A stretch of 52,596 bases of DNA from Flavobacterium rakeshii. GTDB lineage: Bacteria; Bacteroidota; Bacteroidia; Flavobacteriales; Flavobacteriaceae. The DNA lies in the NCBI RefSeq assembly GCF_009741375.1, contig NZ_WOWP01000017.1, forward strand, positions 1 to 52,596, read 5' to 3'. Both the position numbers and the translations under genes were made by a program. Each line of letters starts with the position of its first letter. Within the stretch, counting starts at the first letter, position 1. Positions 7,283 to 14,989 of the stretch are shown piece by piece. Below the pieces are notes generated by a model. The model was given only the letters and a program-made list of their open reading frames with translations, searched no databases and was not told the DNA's origin.

Positions 7283-8260
7283 ATGTTTAACACCAACATT
7301 AAATCAATTCTCGACTTATTACAGGCTTTCCCAACAGAACAGCATTGTATAGATTACTTAGAAAATCTTATGTGGTCGGGCACTCCTGTTAGTCCTTATA
7401 ATGCAGAACATAAGGTTTATAAATGTGCTAATAACTATTATAAAGACAGTGTGCTTAACAAGAGGTTTAATATTTTGACTGGTACTTTCATGGAGGGTAC
7501 AAAAATACCTTTACAAAAGTGGTTTATAGCCGTTTGGTTATTGACTACTTCAAAGAAAGGGCTGTCCTCTGTAAACTTAGCACAGCAGTTAGGTATAACA
7601 CAAAAGTCAGCTTGGTTTTTAGCACATCGAATAAGAGCAGCTTTTAATATAGAGAATACCACCGATGAAAAGTTTTCTGACAATTCTATATGTGAAACGG
7701 ACGAAACGTTTTTCGGCGGTAAAAATAAAAACCGACATAAGGACAAAAAAGTACAGGCATCACAAGGTAGAAGCTGGAAAGATAAAACAGCAGTGACAGG
7801 AGTATTACAAAGAGGTGAAACAGAAATAATAAACGGCAAGAAAGTACAGATAACAAACAGCAAAGTAAAACTTAGAGTAACTGTAAATACTAAAAGAGAA
7901 GTTATACAGCCATTCTTAAAAGAAGCTGTAGAAAAACACGCCACTCTGATTTCTGATGAATGGCACGGGTATAAAGGATTAGATAACTATTTTGACCACC
8001 ATGTAGTAGACCACGGCAAAAAGCAATACGTAGACTATGACAACCCAGAAATACATTCAAATTCAATGGAAAGTTTTTGGGGAATTATGAAGCGCAGTTA
8101 TAACGGGATTTACAATTGGTGGAGCAGAAAACATTTATTCAGATACTGTGACGAGCATGTTTACCGCTTCAATTTAAGAGGTATGACAAACAACGAACGC
8201 TTTAATTACTTATTTTTACATTCAACAGTAAGATTAAAGTACAAAGACTTAATAGCATGA
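7283..8260 (+). CDS. IS1595-family (ISXO2-like) DDE transposase
   Basis: 325 residues, usual length for the family. The N-terminal region (about 10-75) has the typical FPTEQHCIDYLENLMW opening and the KRFNILTGTFMEGTKIPLQKW signature, followed by a helix-turn-helix-like stretch (LAQQLGITQKSAWFLAHRIR). The catalytic core shows ETDETFFGGKNK, then ISDEWHGYKGL, then HSNSMESFWGIMKR, matching the DDE_Tnp_IS1595 core. The zinc ribbon usually found between these parts is degraded: only one Cys remains (VYKCANN) where four are usual. Whether that affects activity is unknown. The stop overlaps the start of the 8257 gene by 4 bases. It sits between intact inverted repeats and is probably functional. Confidence 0.93.
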   Translation: MFNTNIKSILDLLQAFPTEQHCIDYLENLMWSGTPVSPYNAEHKVYKCANNYYKDSVLNKRFNILTGTFMEGTKIPLQKWFIAVWLLTTSKKGLSSVNLAQQLGITQKSAWFLAHRIRAAFNIENTTDEKFSDNSICETDETFFGGKNKNRHKDKKVQASQGRSWKDKTAVTGVLQRGETEIINGKKVQITNSKVKLRVTVNTKREVIQPFLKEAVEKHATLISDEWHGYKGLDNYFDHHVVDHGKKQYVDYDNPEIHSNSMESFWGIMKRSYNGIYNWWSRKHLFRYCDEHVYRFNLRGMTNNERFNYLFLHSTVRLKYKDLIA

Positions 8261-8502
8261 AATTAAAATCATCACAATTAATAAAACTCAACGTGAGATA
8301 TGCAGTACATGAGAACGAGCTTTATTTTGATGTACTTGAAATAAAAGACTTATTCCCCGAAAAGAAATTTCCGCCCGATAAAATAAAAAGTCTTCCGATA
8401 GGTGGAGTATTTGTAAATACAATTCGGGCAGAAGATATAGAAGACATGACAGATTTTGATAAAACAATGGTTCAGTTTATGAAAGCTAAACCCGATAAAT
8501 AA
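8257..8502 (+). CDS. 81-residue protein coupled to the transposase
   Basis: Starts in the ATGA overlap with the transposase stop and is therefore co-translated. The product (MKLKSSQLIKLNVRYAVHEN ... MTDFDKTMVQFMKAKPDK) is soluble, with alternating strands and a short acidic C-terminal helix. No known domain recognised. A helper or regulator of transposition is the natural guess from coupling, but nothing in the sequence proves it. A strong hairpin follows at 8505-8531. Confidence 0.7.
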   Translation: MKLKSSQLIKLNVRYAVHENELYFDVLEIKDLFPEKKFPPDKIKSLPIGGVFVNTIRAEDIEDMTDFDKTMVQFMKAKPDK

Positions 8503-8504
8503 GA

Positions 8505-8531
8505 AAGGGGACACACGTCCTATATCCCCTT
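8505..8531. terminator. Hairpin between convergent transposon genes
   Basis: AAGGGGA (8505-8511) pairs perfectly with TCCCCTT (8525-8531), leaving a 13-base loop. It lies between the plus-strand 8257-8502 gene and the minus-strand ORF at 8542-8655 and could stop transcription both ways, although the T runs are short. Confidence 0.5.
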
Positions 8532-8541
8532 AATAACTCTC

Positions 8542-8655
8542 CTACTTACACTTTCGTTTTGTAGGCATACTTCTCAAGTAGTATTCCCTGTCATTGGATA
8601 AACCTCTGCGGTAAACTCTTGTGAACTTCTTTTGTTTGTTTCCTGTTGCTGCCAT
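8542..8655 (-). CDS. 37-residue very basic small protein at the right end of the transposon
   Basis: ATG at 8655, stop at 8542-8544. The product (MAATGNKQKKFTRVYRRGLS ... SMPTKRKCK) contains about a dozen Lys/Arg residues, so nucleic-acid binding is plausible. It is convergent with the transposase operon across the 8505-8531 hairpin. Coding status is judged only from composition and a clean ATG. Confidence 0.4.
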   Translation of the reverse strand: MAATGNKQKKFTRVYRRGLSNDREYYLRSMPTKRKCK

Positions 8656-8769
8656 TTTCTATTACATTAAGGCGTTAATAATAAAAGGTGATTCAGGTTC
8701 ACCACTTGACCTTCTTCATTTATCAAGTGTTGGGCAACAGAAAGCAAATTAAAGATAAGTAAAAAAGTA

Positions 8770-8795
8770 ATCCCTCTTTAACAGGAGGGATTTTT
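8770..8795 (+). terminator. Hairpin with T run near the right end of the transposon
   Basis: ATCCCTC (8770-8776) pairs with GAGGGAT (8785-8791) with an 8-base loop, followed by Ts. Same stem and loop size as the hairpin at 5343-5364; together they may insulate the element from flanking transcription. Confidence 0.55.
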
Positions 8796-8806
8796 AATTT
8801 AAAAAC

Positions 8807-8832
8807 TTAGTGCAATATTGTATATAGTTACC
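8807..8832 (-). repeat. Right terminal inverted repeat of the IS1595-family element
   Basis: Exact 26-base inverted copy of 4888-4913, immediately followed by the second copy of the AAAAATAA target duplication (8833-8840). Confidence 0.95.
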
Positions 8833-8840
8833 AAAAATAA
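8833..8840 (+). repeat. Target-site duplication, right copy
   Basis: AAAAATAA, identical to 4880-4887. Removing the element and one copy restores a short intergenic spacer between the 4617-4887 gene and the 8855 gene. Confidence 0.92.
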
Positions 8841-8854
8841 TATGAGGAAATAAG

Positions 8855-9133
8855 ATGACTGCTTTACAAAAAAAGACAATTGAGTATAATAATCTCAAAA
8901 AAGAGCTTGATGCGATTGCAGAGAAAAATTATGGAAGGGATTTAACCGGCGGTTTTCCAAGTGAAGATGTGCTTGAGGCATATATTAATGCTAACAGAGC
9001 AGCTTTAAAGCGATTAAATTTATTGAGGGAGCAGGTGGAAAAACTGAGTTATGAGTCACTTAGTCCTGAAAAAAAAGCGGAGGAAGACAGTGCTTTAAAA
9101 AAAATGAAGCTAAAAAGAAAAGGGAAATTATAA
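8855..9133 (+). CDS. 92-residue coiled-coil hypothetical protein
   Basis: ATG at 8855, 14 bases after the right target duplication. Before the transposon arrived it lay about 20 bases downstream of the 4617-4887 gene, so the two may once have been one transcript. The product is almost all helical and charged, with heptad-like stretches (QKKTIEYNNLKKELDAIAEK; LKRLNLLREQVEKL) and a Lys-rich tail. No signal peptide. Family not recognised. The transposon hairpin at 8770-8795 probably cuts it off from its old promoter. Confidence 0.65.
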   Translation: MTALQKKTIEYNNLKKELDAIAEKNYGRDLTGGFPSEDVLEAYINANRAALKRLNLLREQVEKLSYESLSPEKKAEEDSALKKMKLKRKGKL

Positions 9134-9185
9134 CATTGTTTATAATAACATGAATCTGTAATTTTAGTTTTAAATTCGAAATGCT

Positions 9186-9440
9186 ATGGAAATAAAATTT
9201 TTAAGAAAACTTAAAGAAAACAAGGAGATAGGAGGGGTACCTATTAGAGGAATTGGCTGGTGATTACAGGAATTCTCTGTTTAGAATACTCAATGATAAT
9301 AATATTGATTTGGAGCGTCCTTTTTGGGTGTTTACAGAGCCGAAATAGCTCATAAAATAGAGTTTAAGCTACTAAACTGTCTGTTTAGTGAGTTTATTAA
9401 CGGTACAGTTAAAGATTTTGTTATAATAGAAAAAAGATAG
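9186..9440 (+). pseudogene. Broken small gene with at least two frameshifts
   Basis: ATG at 9186 opens a frame (MEIKFLRKLKENKEIGGVP) that stops after 25 codons. The next frame continues as a plausible protein (LEELAGDYRNSLFRILNDNN...). From about 9330 the third frame carries GVYRAEIAHKIEFKLLNCLF...VIIEKR to a stop at 9440. Together they would make one protein of about 85 residues without membrane segments. Such decayed small genes are common around immunity gene clusters. Family not recognised. Confidence 0.5.
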
Positions 9441-9482
9441 TATTTATAAAAAATAACATTAACCACACCAAATAAAAAAATA

Positions 9483-9752
9483 ATGATAGAGCCGGAAAAA
9501 GCAGTAGAAATTGTAAAGGAATATCTTGACAGGAATAAAATTACAGACGTTACAGTGTTAGAGAGAGTACAAACCGCAACAGAAATAATACCTCATGGAG
9601 CTATGAAAGGTAAGGAATTAACAGTCCATACGGTATGTTATGAGGATAACTATCTTTATGTAACTTCTGCTGTATTTATAACAGTAAATGCCGAAGACGG
9701 TACTTTACTTTATGGAATAAACTCAACAAGGTTTTTTGAATTTGATGAATAG
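9483..9752 (+). CDS. 89-residue immunity-like protein, paralogue 1
   Basis: Opens with EPEKAVEIVKEYLDRNKI (an amphipathic helix) and ends with a conserved beta segment FITVNAEDGTLLYGINSTRF. Paralogues lie at 9905-10174 and 22501-22767, sharing the pattern S/EPEKAxEIVKxYLDRNKI ... G.M.GK.L.VHTV.Y ... F.T.NAEDG.LLFG. The layout resembles small PepSY- or Imm35-type immunity folds; that comparison is inference. The leader (TTTATAAAAAATAAC near 9446) recurs before the second copy near 9861, so the whole unit was duplicated. Probably cytoplasmic: no signal peptide. Confidence 0.75.
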   Translation: MIEPEKAVEIVKEYLDRNKITDVTVLERVQTATEIIPHGAMKGKELTVHTVCYEDNYLYVTSAVFITVNAEDGTLLYGINSTRFFEFDE

Positions 9753-9770
9753 CAATTTTAAAATAAAAAA

Positions 9771-9839
9771 ATGAACCACACCGAAGAACAAATCAGAGAC
9801 ATAACATCAAAAGTAATGAGTGATATTATTATGAAATAG
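9771..9839 (+). pseudogene. 22-codon remnant between the paralogues
   Basis: ATG at 9771 reads MNHTEEQIRDITSKVMSDII then MK and stop. The duplicated leader follows it. It looks like the 5' stub of a lost gene inside the duplicated block. Low certainty. Confidence 0.25.
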
Positions 9840-9904
9840 ATAAAGACGCAAATAGTAAATATTTTATAAAAAATAACGTTTACTAACTTAATTATAAAGA
9901 CGTA

Positions 9905-10174
9905 ATGATAAAGTCTAAAGATGCAATATTAATAGTGAAAAACTATCTGGATAAAAATAAAATAGATTACCTACGTATGTCAGTAAGAGTATTAACCCAA
10001 AAAACAGAAATACCTTATGGTGTTATGGAAGGCAAGGTACTCACCGTGCATACGGTATGCTATGATTATGAAGGTTATTATGGAGATGATCATGGGTTTA
10101 TAACAGTAAATGCTGAAGACGGTGCTTTACTTTTTGGAATAAACTCAACAAGGTTTTATGATCTTGAACAATAG
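9905..10174 (+). CDS. 89-residue immunity-like protein, paralogue 2
   Basis: Closest to the copy at 22501: both have YYYEGYYGD/YDYEGYYGDDH before the shared end FITVNAEDGALLFGINSTRF. No signal peptide. It lies 152 bases after paralogue 1, with a repeated leader, and is followed by unrelated small genes. Divergent tandem copies without a toxin gene next to them fit orphan immunity genes kept against toxins of relatives; this function is inferred, not shown. Confidence 0.75.
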   Translation: MIKSKDAILIVKNYLDKNKIDYLRMSVRVLTQKTEIPYGVMEGKVLTVHTVCYDYEGYYGDDHGFITVNAEDGALLFGINSTRFYDLEQ

Positions 10175-10223
10175 CAATTTTATGTGTGTTTCTATATTAG
10201 CTTTATAAAAGAATTAGGTATTA

Positions 10224-10589
10224 ATGAATAAAATTTTCTTGATAAACCAAGACCTTAACGATTTTACAGATATTGTTTTAGAGGAAAAATTCAGAGAAAA
10301 AAATCCTGTTTACGGTAAAGTGAATTATTATCCCATATTTGCTTCAAGATTACCGTTTTTTAAAAACATATTACTTGAAGAGGCTATTGATGCTCAAAAT
10401 AGGGTTATTCCGTTTTTTAATTTTATCAGGATGTCATGGATTCCGGTTCTGTGTGTTTTGGATTATAGTGATGATACACACTTTAAACAGGAAATTATTA
10501 AACACATAAAACACCACTGGACAGCTAATGAGATTGACAATTTTAAAACTTATATACAGTCACGTACTGAATGGCTATTGTTGTTTTGA
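10224..10589 (+). CDS. 121-residue hypothetical cytoplasmic protein
   Basis: ATG at 10224, 49 bases after paralogue 2. Soluble, rich in aromatic residues (MNKIFLINQDLNDFTDIVLE ... RTEWLLLF), with no membrane segment, signal peptide or known motif. Size and place in a row of small co-directional genes fit an immunity-type role, but nothing specific is seen. Confidence 0.65.
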   Translation: MNKIFLINQDLNDFTDIVLEEKFREKNPVYGKVNYYPIFASRLPFFKNILLEEAIDAQNRVIPFFNFIRMSWIPVLCVLDYSDDTHFKQEIIKHIKHHWTANEIDNFKTYIQSRTEWLLLF

Positions 10590-10621
10590 TTACCAATTAT
10601 TAGAGATATAAATTTCCACTT

Positions 10622-11218
10622 ATGAAAATCAGAGTTATTCTTTTTTTGATCTTTTCTTTTTTTTCCTGTAAAGAGGTGCAAAAAGAAAATGAGGAGTTGA
10701 TTATAAATAAAGAGTTTGTTACTGATAATGATAACAAAATATCAAAGGGTAGTGATGTAGTTATAAATAATGATAGACCTGTAAATAATCTAAATCAGTT
10801 AGAAGGAGAAACATTATCCGGCTGGTTAAAACTAGGGTTAAGTGAAAAAAAGATACTTAATGAATTAGGGGATGGATTTATAATGGGTAAACAGGAATAT
10901 TCGCAGGTAGACGGGGAGTATTATCAAAGTTGGGATTATGAAGAGAAGGGAATAAGTTTGGTAATGAGGGTTGATGCTCAGGAAAGTGCAAAAATTGTAG
11001 CCGAGATAAAACTTACATATCCCTGTAATATGACTACATCACACGGAATAAGGATTGGTTCTTCAGAAGAGGAAGTTTATAATCAATATAAAGGTAATAT
11101 CAGTAAAGAAGATTCTAACAAAGAGATTGTTGTAATAGGGAATATATATGAAGGGGTTTTCTTTATGCTGAAAGAATCAAAAGTTACAGGTATTATTATT
11201 GGTTCTATGGCAGAATAA
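10622..11218 (+). CDS. Hypothetical lipoprotein, 198 residues
   Basis: Signal peptide with a lipobox-like end (LIFSFFSC, Cys at residue 16), then an acidic linker of about 50 residues and a domain from about 60 on that contains two similar halves: GWLKLGLSEKKILNELGDGF and GIRIGSSEEEVYNQYKGNI. This G-ixiGxseeeV pattern is typical of BamE/SmpA-like or PDZ-like beta folds in small lipoproteins. Probably anchored in the envelope. Last gene before the palindrome at 11343. Confidence 0.75.
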   Translation: MKIRVILFLIFSFFSCKEVQKENEELIINKEFVTDNDNKISKGSDVVINNDRPVNNLNQLEGETLSGWLKLGLSEKKILNELGDGFIMGKQEYSQVDGEYYQSWDYEEKGISLVMRVDAQESAKIVAEIKLTYPCNMTTSHGIRIGSSEEEVYNQYKGNISKEDSNKEIVVIGNIYEGVFFMLKESKVTGIIIGSMAE

Positions 11219-11342
11219 TACCAATATTTATAGTTATGAATTTGATAAAAAGCTTAAACGGGAATAAACACTTATCTTTAAATTTGATGATTTAAGTGCA
11301 AAGTAAAAAGAAAGGTACATTGATATACCTTAAAATATAAAG

Positions 11343-11374
11343 CTCCAATTGTGCTGTTAACAGCACAATTGGAG
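11343..11374. terminator. Perfect 32-base palindrome, bidirectional terminator
   Basis: CTCCAATTGTGCTG, a TTAA centre, and the exact complement. It sits between the convergent ends of the lipoprotein gene (11218) and the GH87 gene (11402). Both-way termination is the simplest reading. T runs are modest. Confidence 0.75.
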
Positions 11375-11401
11375 TTAATAGATAATTTCTTTTTTACCAG
11401 T

Positions 11402-14095
11402 TTATTTAACAATCAGTTTTTTGGAAACATTGAAAGCTCCCGAATTTATACTAACAACATAAACCCCGGTTGCTAAGTTATGAGTTATTCTACCCGACTC
11501 TTTTTGTTTACTTACTAATACCTGCCTGCCATTTATATCGGTCACTGTTATGGTTGCAACATCGCCCGGTTGTAATTTTGGCATGGTAACATTAAACTCA
11601 TTATTAGTTGACGGGTTTGGATAAATAGTAATCAGTGCATTGTTTTCTGCTGTTAACTCTTCAACAGTGCTGTTTCTGGACTGGGGAGCTGCTTCAAATA
11701 ACCATTGTGCACTTTCCCAGTTGTTTTGTCCTCCTAAGTATTGCGCATAACCGGTTAGGTTTTCAATATGTATCATACTACTGGTTTGCCATCTGTTTTT
11801 AATTCTTACCCATGTTCCGTCAACATATTCGCTAGACCATTGTGCACTCCACCATGAGTCTAAACCTGCTGAGCATTGTACCGTTCCGGTTAAATTTTCA
11901 ATATGTATTATATCTCCGGTGCCAACATTTTGCAGTATATAATAAGTACCGTCAACAGCTATTTTTTCCCATTTGTAGTTATTATTGGCAATACTAGGGC
12001 CATATCCTACATTTGCTCCGGCATCATACAGGTAATTATTGGTCCATTTATTTTTAATAGTGTAGTAGTTACCACCACCAGATGTTGTATTAACCGTAAT
12101 ATTTGATGTTGCCGTTTTGTTACCGTCTGTAGTGGTTACCGTAATAGTTGCTGTTCCGCCCGAAACTGCTGTTACTAGTCCGCTCGTATTAACTGTTGCT
12201 ACTGCGGTATTATTCGAAGCATATGTGACAGATTTATTGGTAGCGTTTGAAGGAGCAACAGTAGCAGTTAACTGTAAAGTCCCTCCAACGCTTAAAGTAG
12301 CTGTAGCAGGAGATAGGGTTACACCCGTAACGGCAACATTTTGTCCGCCCGAACAGTTCGTGCTTTGTGTCCATGAGAATGAACCGCCTCCACTGGTGTT
12401 TTCATCAGTAGTAGCATTACCACCCCTGTTAGAGTAATCCATGTTACAATAGGTAGCATTACCGTTTGGAGCGCTGGCAATAAGCACACAATAACCTCTT
12501 CCCCAATCTCTGTTAAGAGCATTGTTGTTTGGGAACTCTTTACCTGTACCGTTAACCGTTATATTATTAAAGTTAAGATTGTAAATACCGTCGCCAGATC
12601 GTTTACTAATTGAAATAGCATCGTTTCTGGAATCTAAAATATCAATATTATACATGCTAACATTTTTAACCTGAGTCCCTGCATTACTGGCACTAAAAAT
12701 ATCTATTGCAGCTACCGGGTTATTATAGGTATCGTTAAATGTGCCGCATGTTGTTATAGTAATATCATGTATTTCATGAGTTCCGTTATTATTAAAAGGA
12801 GCTCCGTCAAAATTATTGCTTACACGAATACCTGCTTCAAGGTTGTCTTTAATAATCAAGTTATAAGCCTTGTTGTCTTTACCGCCATAAATAGCAACAC
12901 CGCTTGCACGCCAACAGTTTTCGGAAGTATTGTATCTAAACGTATTATTGATACATTCCTGTCCGTTAGCAGACCACATTGCCTGGTCATCATCTCCATT
13001 ATTTCTAAAACTACAATGTTCTACTACTGAATTTGCAGTCCCTTTACATAGGTTAATTCCATCGGCATAATTATTTCTAAAGCGACAGTGTGATAGTGTA
13101 AAGCCATCGGCAATTGCAGGGCCTCCTACATTGTACTGTGCAATCCAGGCACCACATTCAAAATGTTCTGCCCATATATTTTTTACGGTTGAACCAGAGG
13201 TAAACACACCATTAATAGCTTTGTAAGAATTACTTCTGGAAGTTGAATTTGTAGTAAGGTAAAGATCCGCAAATGAAATATTCGTTGCATTAGCTCTTAA
13301 TCCGCCATTACCACTGCTGGTAGTGGTAAAATTAATTTGGGTATACCACATACCGGCACCAATTAAAGAAGTGTTTGATACTCCAAAATACAATTCAGTA
13401 CTTACGTTATAAACGCCGCTTGGAATATATATTTTACTCCCTCCGTTTTGGTCAATAAATGACTGAAGGTTACTTCCGTTTCCGGTATAAGTAACAGCAC
13501 CGGCAGGAGCAGCAACGATAGCCGGAACAGGTTCCATCTCAGCAAAATCCAAATGGATATTTCCTGACTCCCTTACCAGTTTTAAAGTACCTCCTACAGG
13601 TATTTTGTTTGGGAACTTATAGCGCACTTCATCAAAACGCATTCGCGGATTTTGGTTTGTTATTCCGTTATTATTAGGATTCCCGTTACTCCACAGGTAT
13701 TCCCACGACCATGTAGAGGTAAGGGTTAGCGTTGTAACCTTTGTGTTTCCGTTATAAACACCCAGTGTAGCCGATTGTCCATCGGGCACACTATATCTTA
13801 TTACAAGTCCGTCGGCGGCCTCGGTTAAATTCCATTGTACGGTAGCATTTGAAGCCGACATATTTACACATTGCTGATTTGATGCCTCCGATTGCAGGTC
13901 AGATTGGGCATATGATTTTGAGGTTACTGAAGCACCGTTAGATAATTGCCCCAGGTTGGCTTCATATCTTTTATAAGGAGCATCATAATATCCGCGTTGT
14001 GCATATAAACCGGAGTGTAAGAGTAAGAAAAAGATAATAATCATAAAGTAATTTCTTTTTCTTTTCAAAGAAGTAATAGGTAGTTGGTTATTCAT
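11402..14095 (-). CDS. T9SS-secreted GH87-type alpha-1,3-glucanase (mutanase/mycodextranase-like)
   Basis: 897 residues. Signal peptide (to about 33, GLYAQ), a beta-sandwich carbohydrate-binding-like N-terminal domain (about 40-190), then a right-handed beta-helix (about 200-560) with the GH87 signatures YADGINLCKGTANSVVEHC and RNNGDDDQAMWS. D345, D368 and D369 match the three catalytic aspartates known for GH87. A BIG2 Ig-like domain follows (about 587-670, GVTLSPATATLSVGGTLQLT), then a repeat region with two IHIENLTG motifs resembling a beta-trefoil binding module (676-800), and a T9SS type A sorting domain (about 822-897, ITIYPNPSTN...). It should act outside the cell on alpha-1,3-glucans of fungal or streptococcal origin. 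No SusC/D pair lies nearby, so it is not in a classical utilisation locus. Confidence 0.88.
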   Translation of the reverse strand: MNNQLPITSLKRKRNYFMIIIFFLLLHSGLYAQRGYYDAPYKRYEANLGQLSNGASVTSKSYAQSDLQSEASNQQCVNMSASNATVQWNLTEAADGLVIRYSVPDGQSATLGVYNGNTKVTTLTLTSTWSWEYLWSNGNPNNNGITNQNPRMRFDEVRYKFPNKIPVGGTLKLVRESGNIHLDFAEMEPVPAIVAAPAGAVTYTGNGSNLQSFIDQNGGSKIYIPSGVYNVSTELYFGVSNTSLIGAGMWYTQINFTTTSSGNGGLRANATNISFADLYLTTNSTSRSNSYKAINGVFTSGSTVKNIWAEHFECGAWIAQYNVGGPAIADGFTLSHCRFRNNYADGINLCKGTANSVVEHCSFRNNGDDDQAMWSANGQECINNTFRYNTSENCWRASGVAIYGGKDNKAYNLIIKDNLEAGIRVSNNFDGAPFNNNGTHEIHDITITTCGTFNDTYNNPVAAIDIFSASNAGTQVKNVSMYNIDILDSRNDAISISKRSGDGIYNLNFNNITVNGTGKEFPNNNALNRDWGRGYCVLIASAPNGNATYCNMDYSNRGGNATTDENTSGGGSFSWTQSTNCSGGQNVAVTGVTLSPATATLSVGGTLQLTATVAPSNATNKSVTYASNNTAVATVNTSGLVTAVSGGTATITVTTTDGNKTATSNITVNTTSGGGNYYTIKNKWTNNYLYDAGANVGYGPSIANNNYKWEKIAVDGTYYILQNVGTGDIIHIENLTGTVQCSAGLDSWWSAQWSSEYVDGTWVRIKNRWQTSSMIHIENLTGYAQYLGGQNNWESAQWLFEAAPQSRNSTVEELTAENNALITIYPNPSTNNEFNVTMPKLQPGDVATITVTDINGRQVLVSKQKESGRITHNLATGVYVVSINSGAFNVSKKLIVK

Positions 14096-14537
14096 ATTTT
14101 AAATTTTTAAGTTTCTGCTAATTAAGTGTTTAACTAAACTATGCGTTTGCCTAAAAATTTAAAAAAGGTAAATTGAAAATCAAGAATACTATAACGGTTT
14201 CGTTTTGGTAACTGTTTGGTATTTAGATTTTTAATATTTGTGGTGAAATGCTGTAATCAAGAAAAAATATAGGTGAAAACTTATTATTCAAGATGAAATC
14301 ATACCTCCTAAAATTATTTTAAGTACTTAAAATCTTAATTATACAGATACAGATTTTACTAGAGTAATAAAATGAGAAGCAGTAAAGGTCTATTTTCTTT
14401 TAATTTTAATGTTTATTATGCATTACAGTACTACATACAAAATTATTTTACAGTTATTCAAACTCTGTAAATAATGGCATATAGCGGGGATTTGTAAAGT
14501 AATACTTCATTTACTGATTAAAAAAATAAAGCCTAAT
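14096..14537. other. Intergenic region upstream of the GH87 gene
   Basis: About 440 bases of AT-rich DNA without a convincing gene. It should hold the GH87 promoter (minus strand). An exact minus-strand TAnnTTTG box (TAATTTTG) lies near 14437, but that is over 330 bases from the start. No strong hairpin follows the 14538 gene. Confidence 0.35.
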
Positions 14538-14978
14538 CTAAACCCTGAAAAGTATGAGCCTTTCCGGGTGGTCTGTGTCTTCATTTATAAGTTCAATCTT
14601 TTCTTTGGTACGGTTTAAAATATGGTAATTATGTCCCAGTTGTTCCAGTTTATGCGGAGCATAGGCTGTAAACAGTAAATCAAGATCTATATCAGTAGCC
14701 GGGGAGTCGTCTGTACCGTTATCACTAATTACATTCCATTTCCCTTTATAGCTTTTTTCATTATCATCTACTGTGAACGATAAGTCTTTATTGAAATGAA
14801 AGGTATAATTGGTATAGTCGTCATGAAGTTTGCTGTCTATTATTTCAAAATGCCATACTCCCATAGTAAAGTTTTTGGTGAGTTTAGGGTATGTAATGAA
14901 CGAATGGCATTGTGTTTTCTTGGTACATGAAACATTGAAAAGAAATAATATACAAAGTAAACGAATTATATTTTTCAT
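14538..14978 (-). CDS. Hypothetical lipoprotein, 146 residues
   Basis: From ATG at 14978: signal peptide with lipobox (ILFLFNVSC, Cys18). The rest resembles lipocalin-like small lipoproteins that begin with GVWHFEIID and have a FHFNKDLSFTV...YKGKWNVISD strand pattern. An in-frame TTG at 14996 would add six residues before the signal; the ATG is preferred. It follows the lipid-kinase-like gene by 11 bases, so it is the last gene of that operon. Function unknown. Confidence 0.75.
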   Translation of the reverse strand: MKNIIRLLCILFLFNVSCTKKTQCHSFITYPKLTKNFTMGVWHFEIIDSKLHDDYTNYTFHFNKDLSFTVDDNEKSYKGKWNVISDNGTDDSPATDIDLDLLFTAYAPHKLEQLGHNYHILNRTKEKIELINEDTDHPERLILFRV

Positions 14979-14989
14979 GATAAAATAGT

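Larger units (their letters stand above)
4888..8832 (+). mobile_element. IS1595-family (ISXO2-like) transposon with passenger genes, 3945 bp
   Basis: The outer 26 bases at 4888-4913 (starting GGTAACTATA) are repeated exactly as reverse complement at 8807-8832. The element is flanked by a perfect 8-bp direct repeat AAAAATAA at 4880-4887 and 8833-8840; 8 bp is the known target duplication size for IS1595. Inside are an ISXO2-like transposase (7283-8260) with a coupled small gene, a minus-strand three-gene operon (5528-6883) including an HNH nuclease, four small ORFs, terminator-like hairpins near both ends and a structured non-coding segment (6941-7022). Typical simple members of the family carry little beyond the transposase, so this is a cargo-bearing version. 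Intact ends, an intact transposase frame and an exact duplication suggest recent insertion. Confidence 0.93.

Noticed and set aside
7438..7944. 168-codon minus-strand frame
   Set aside because: Antisense to the transposase; composition is that of a reversed coding strand.
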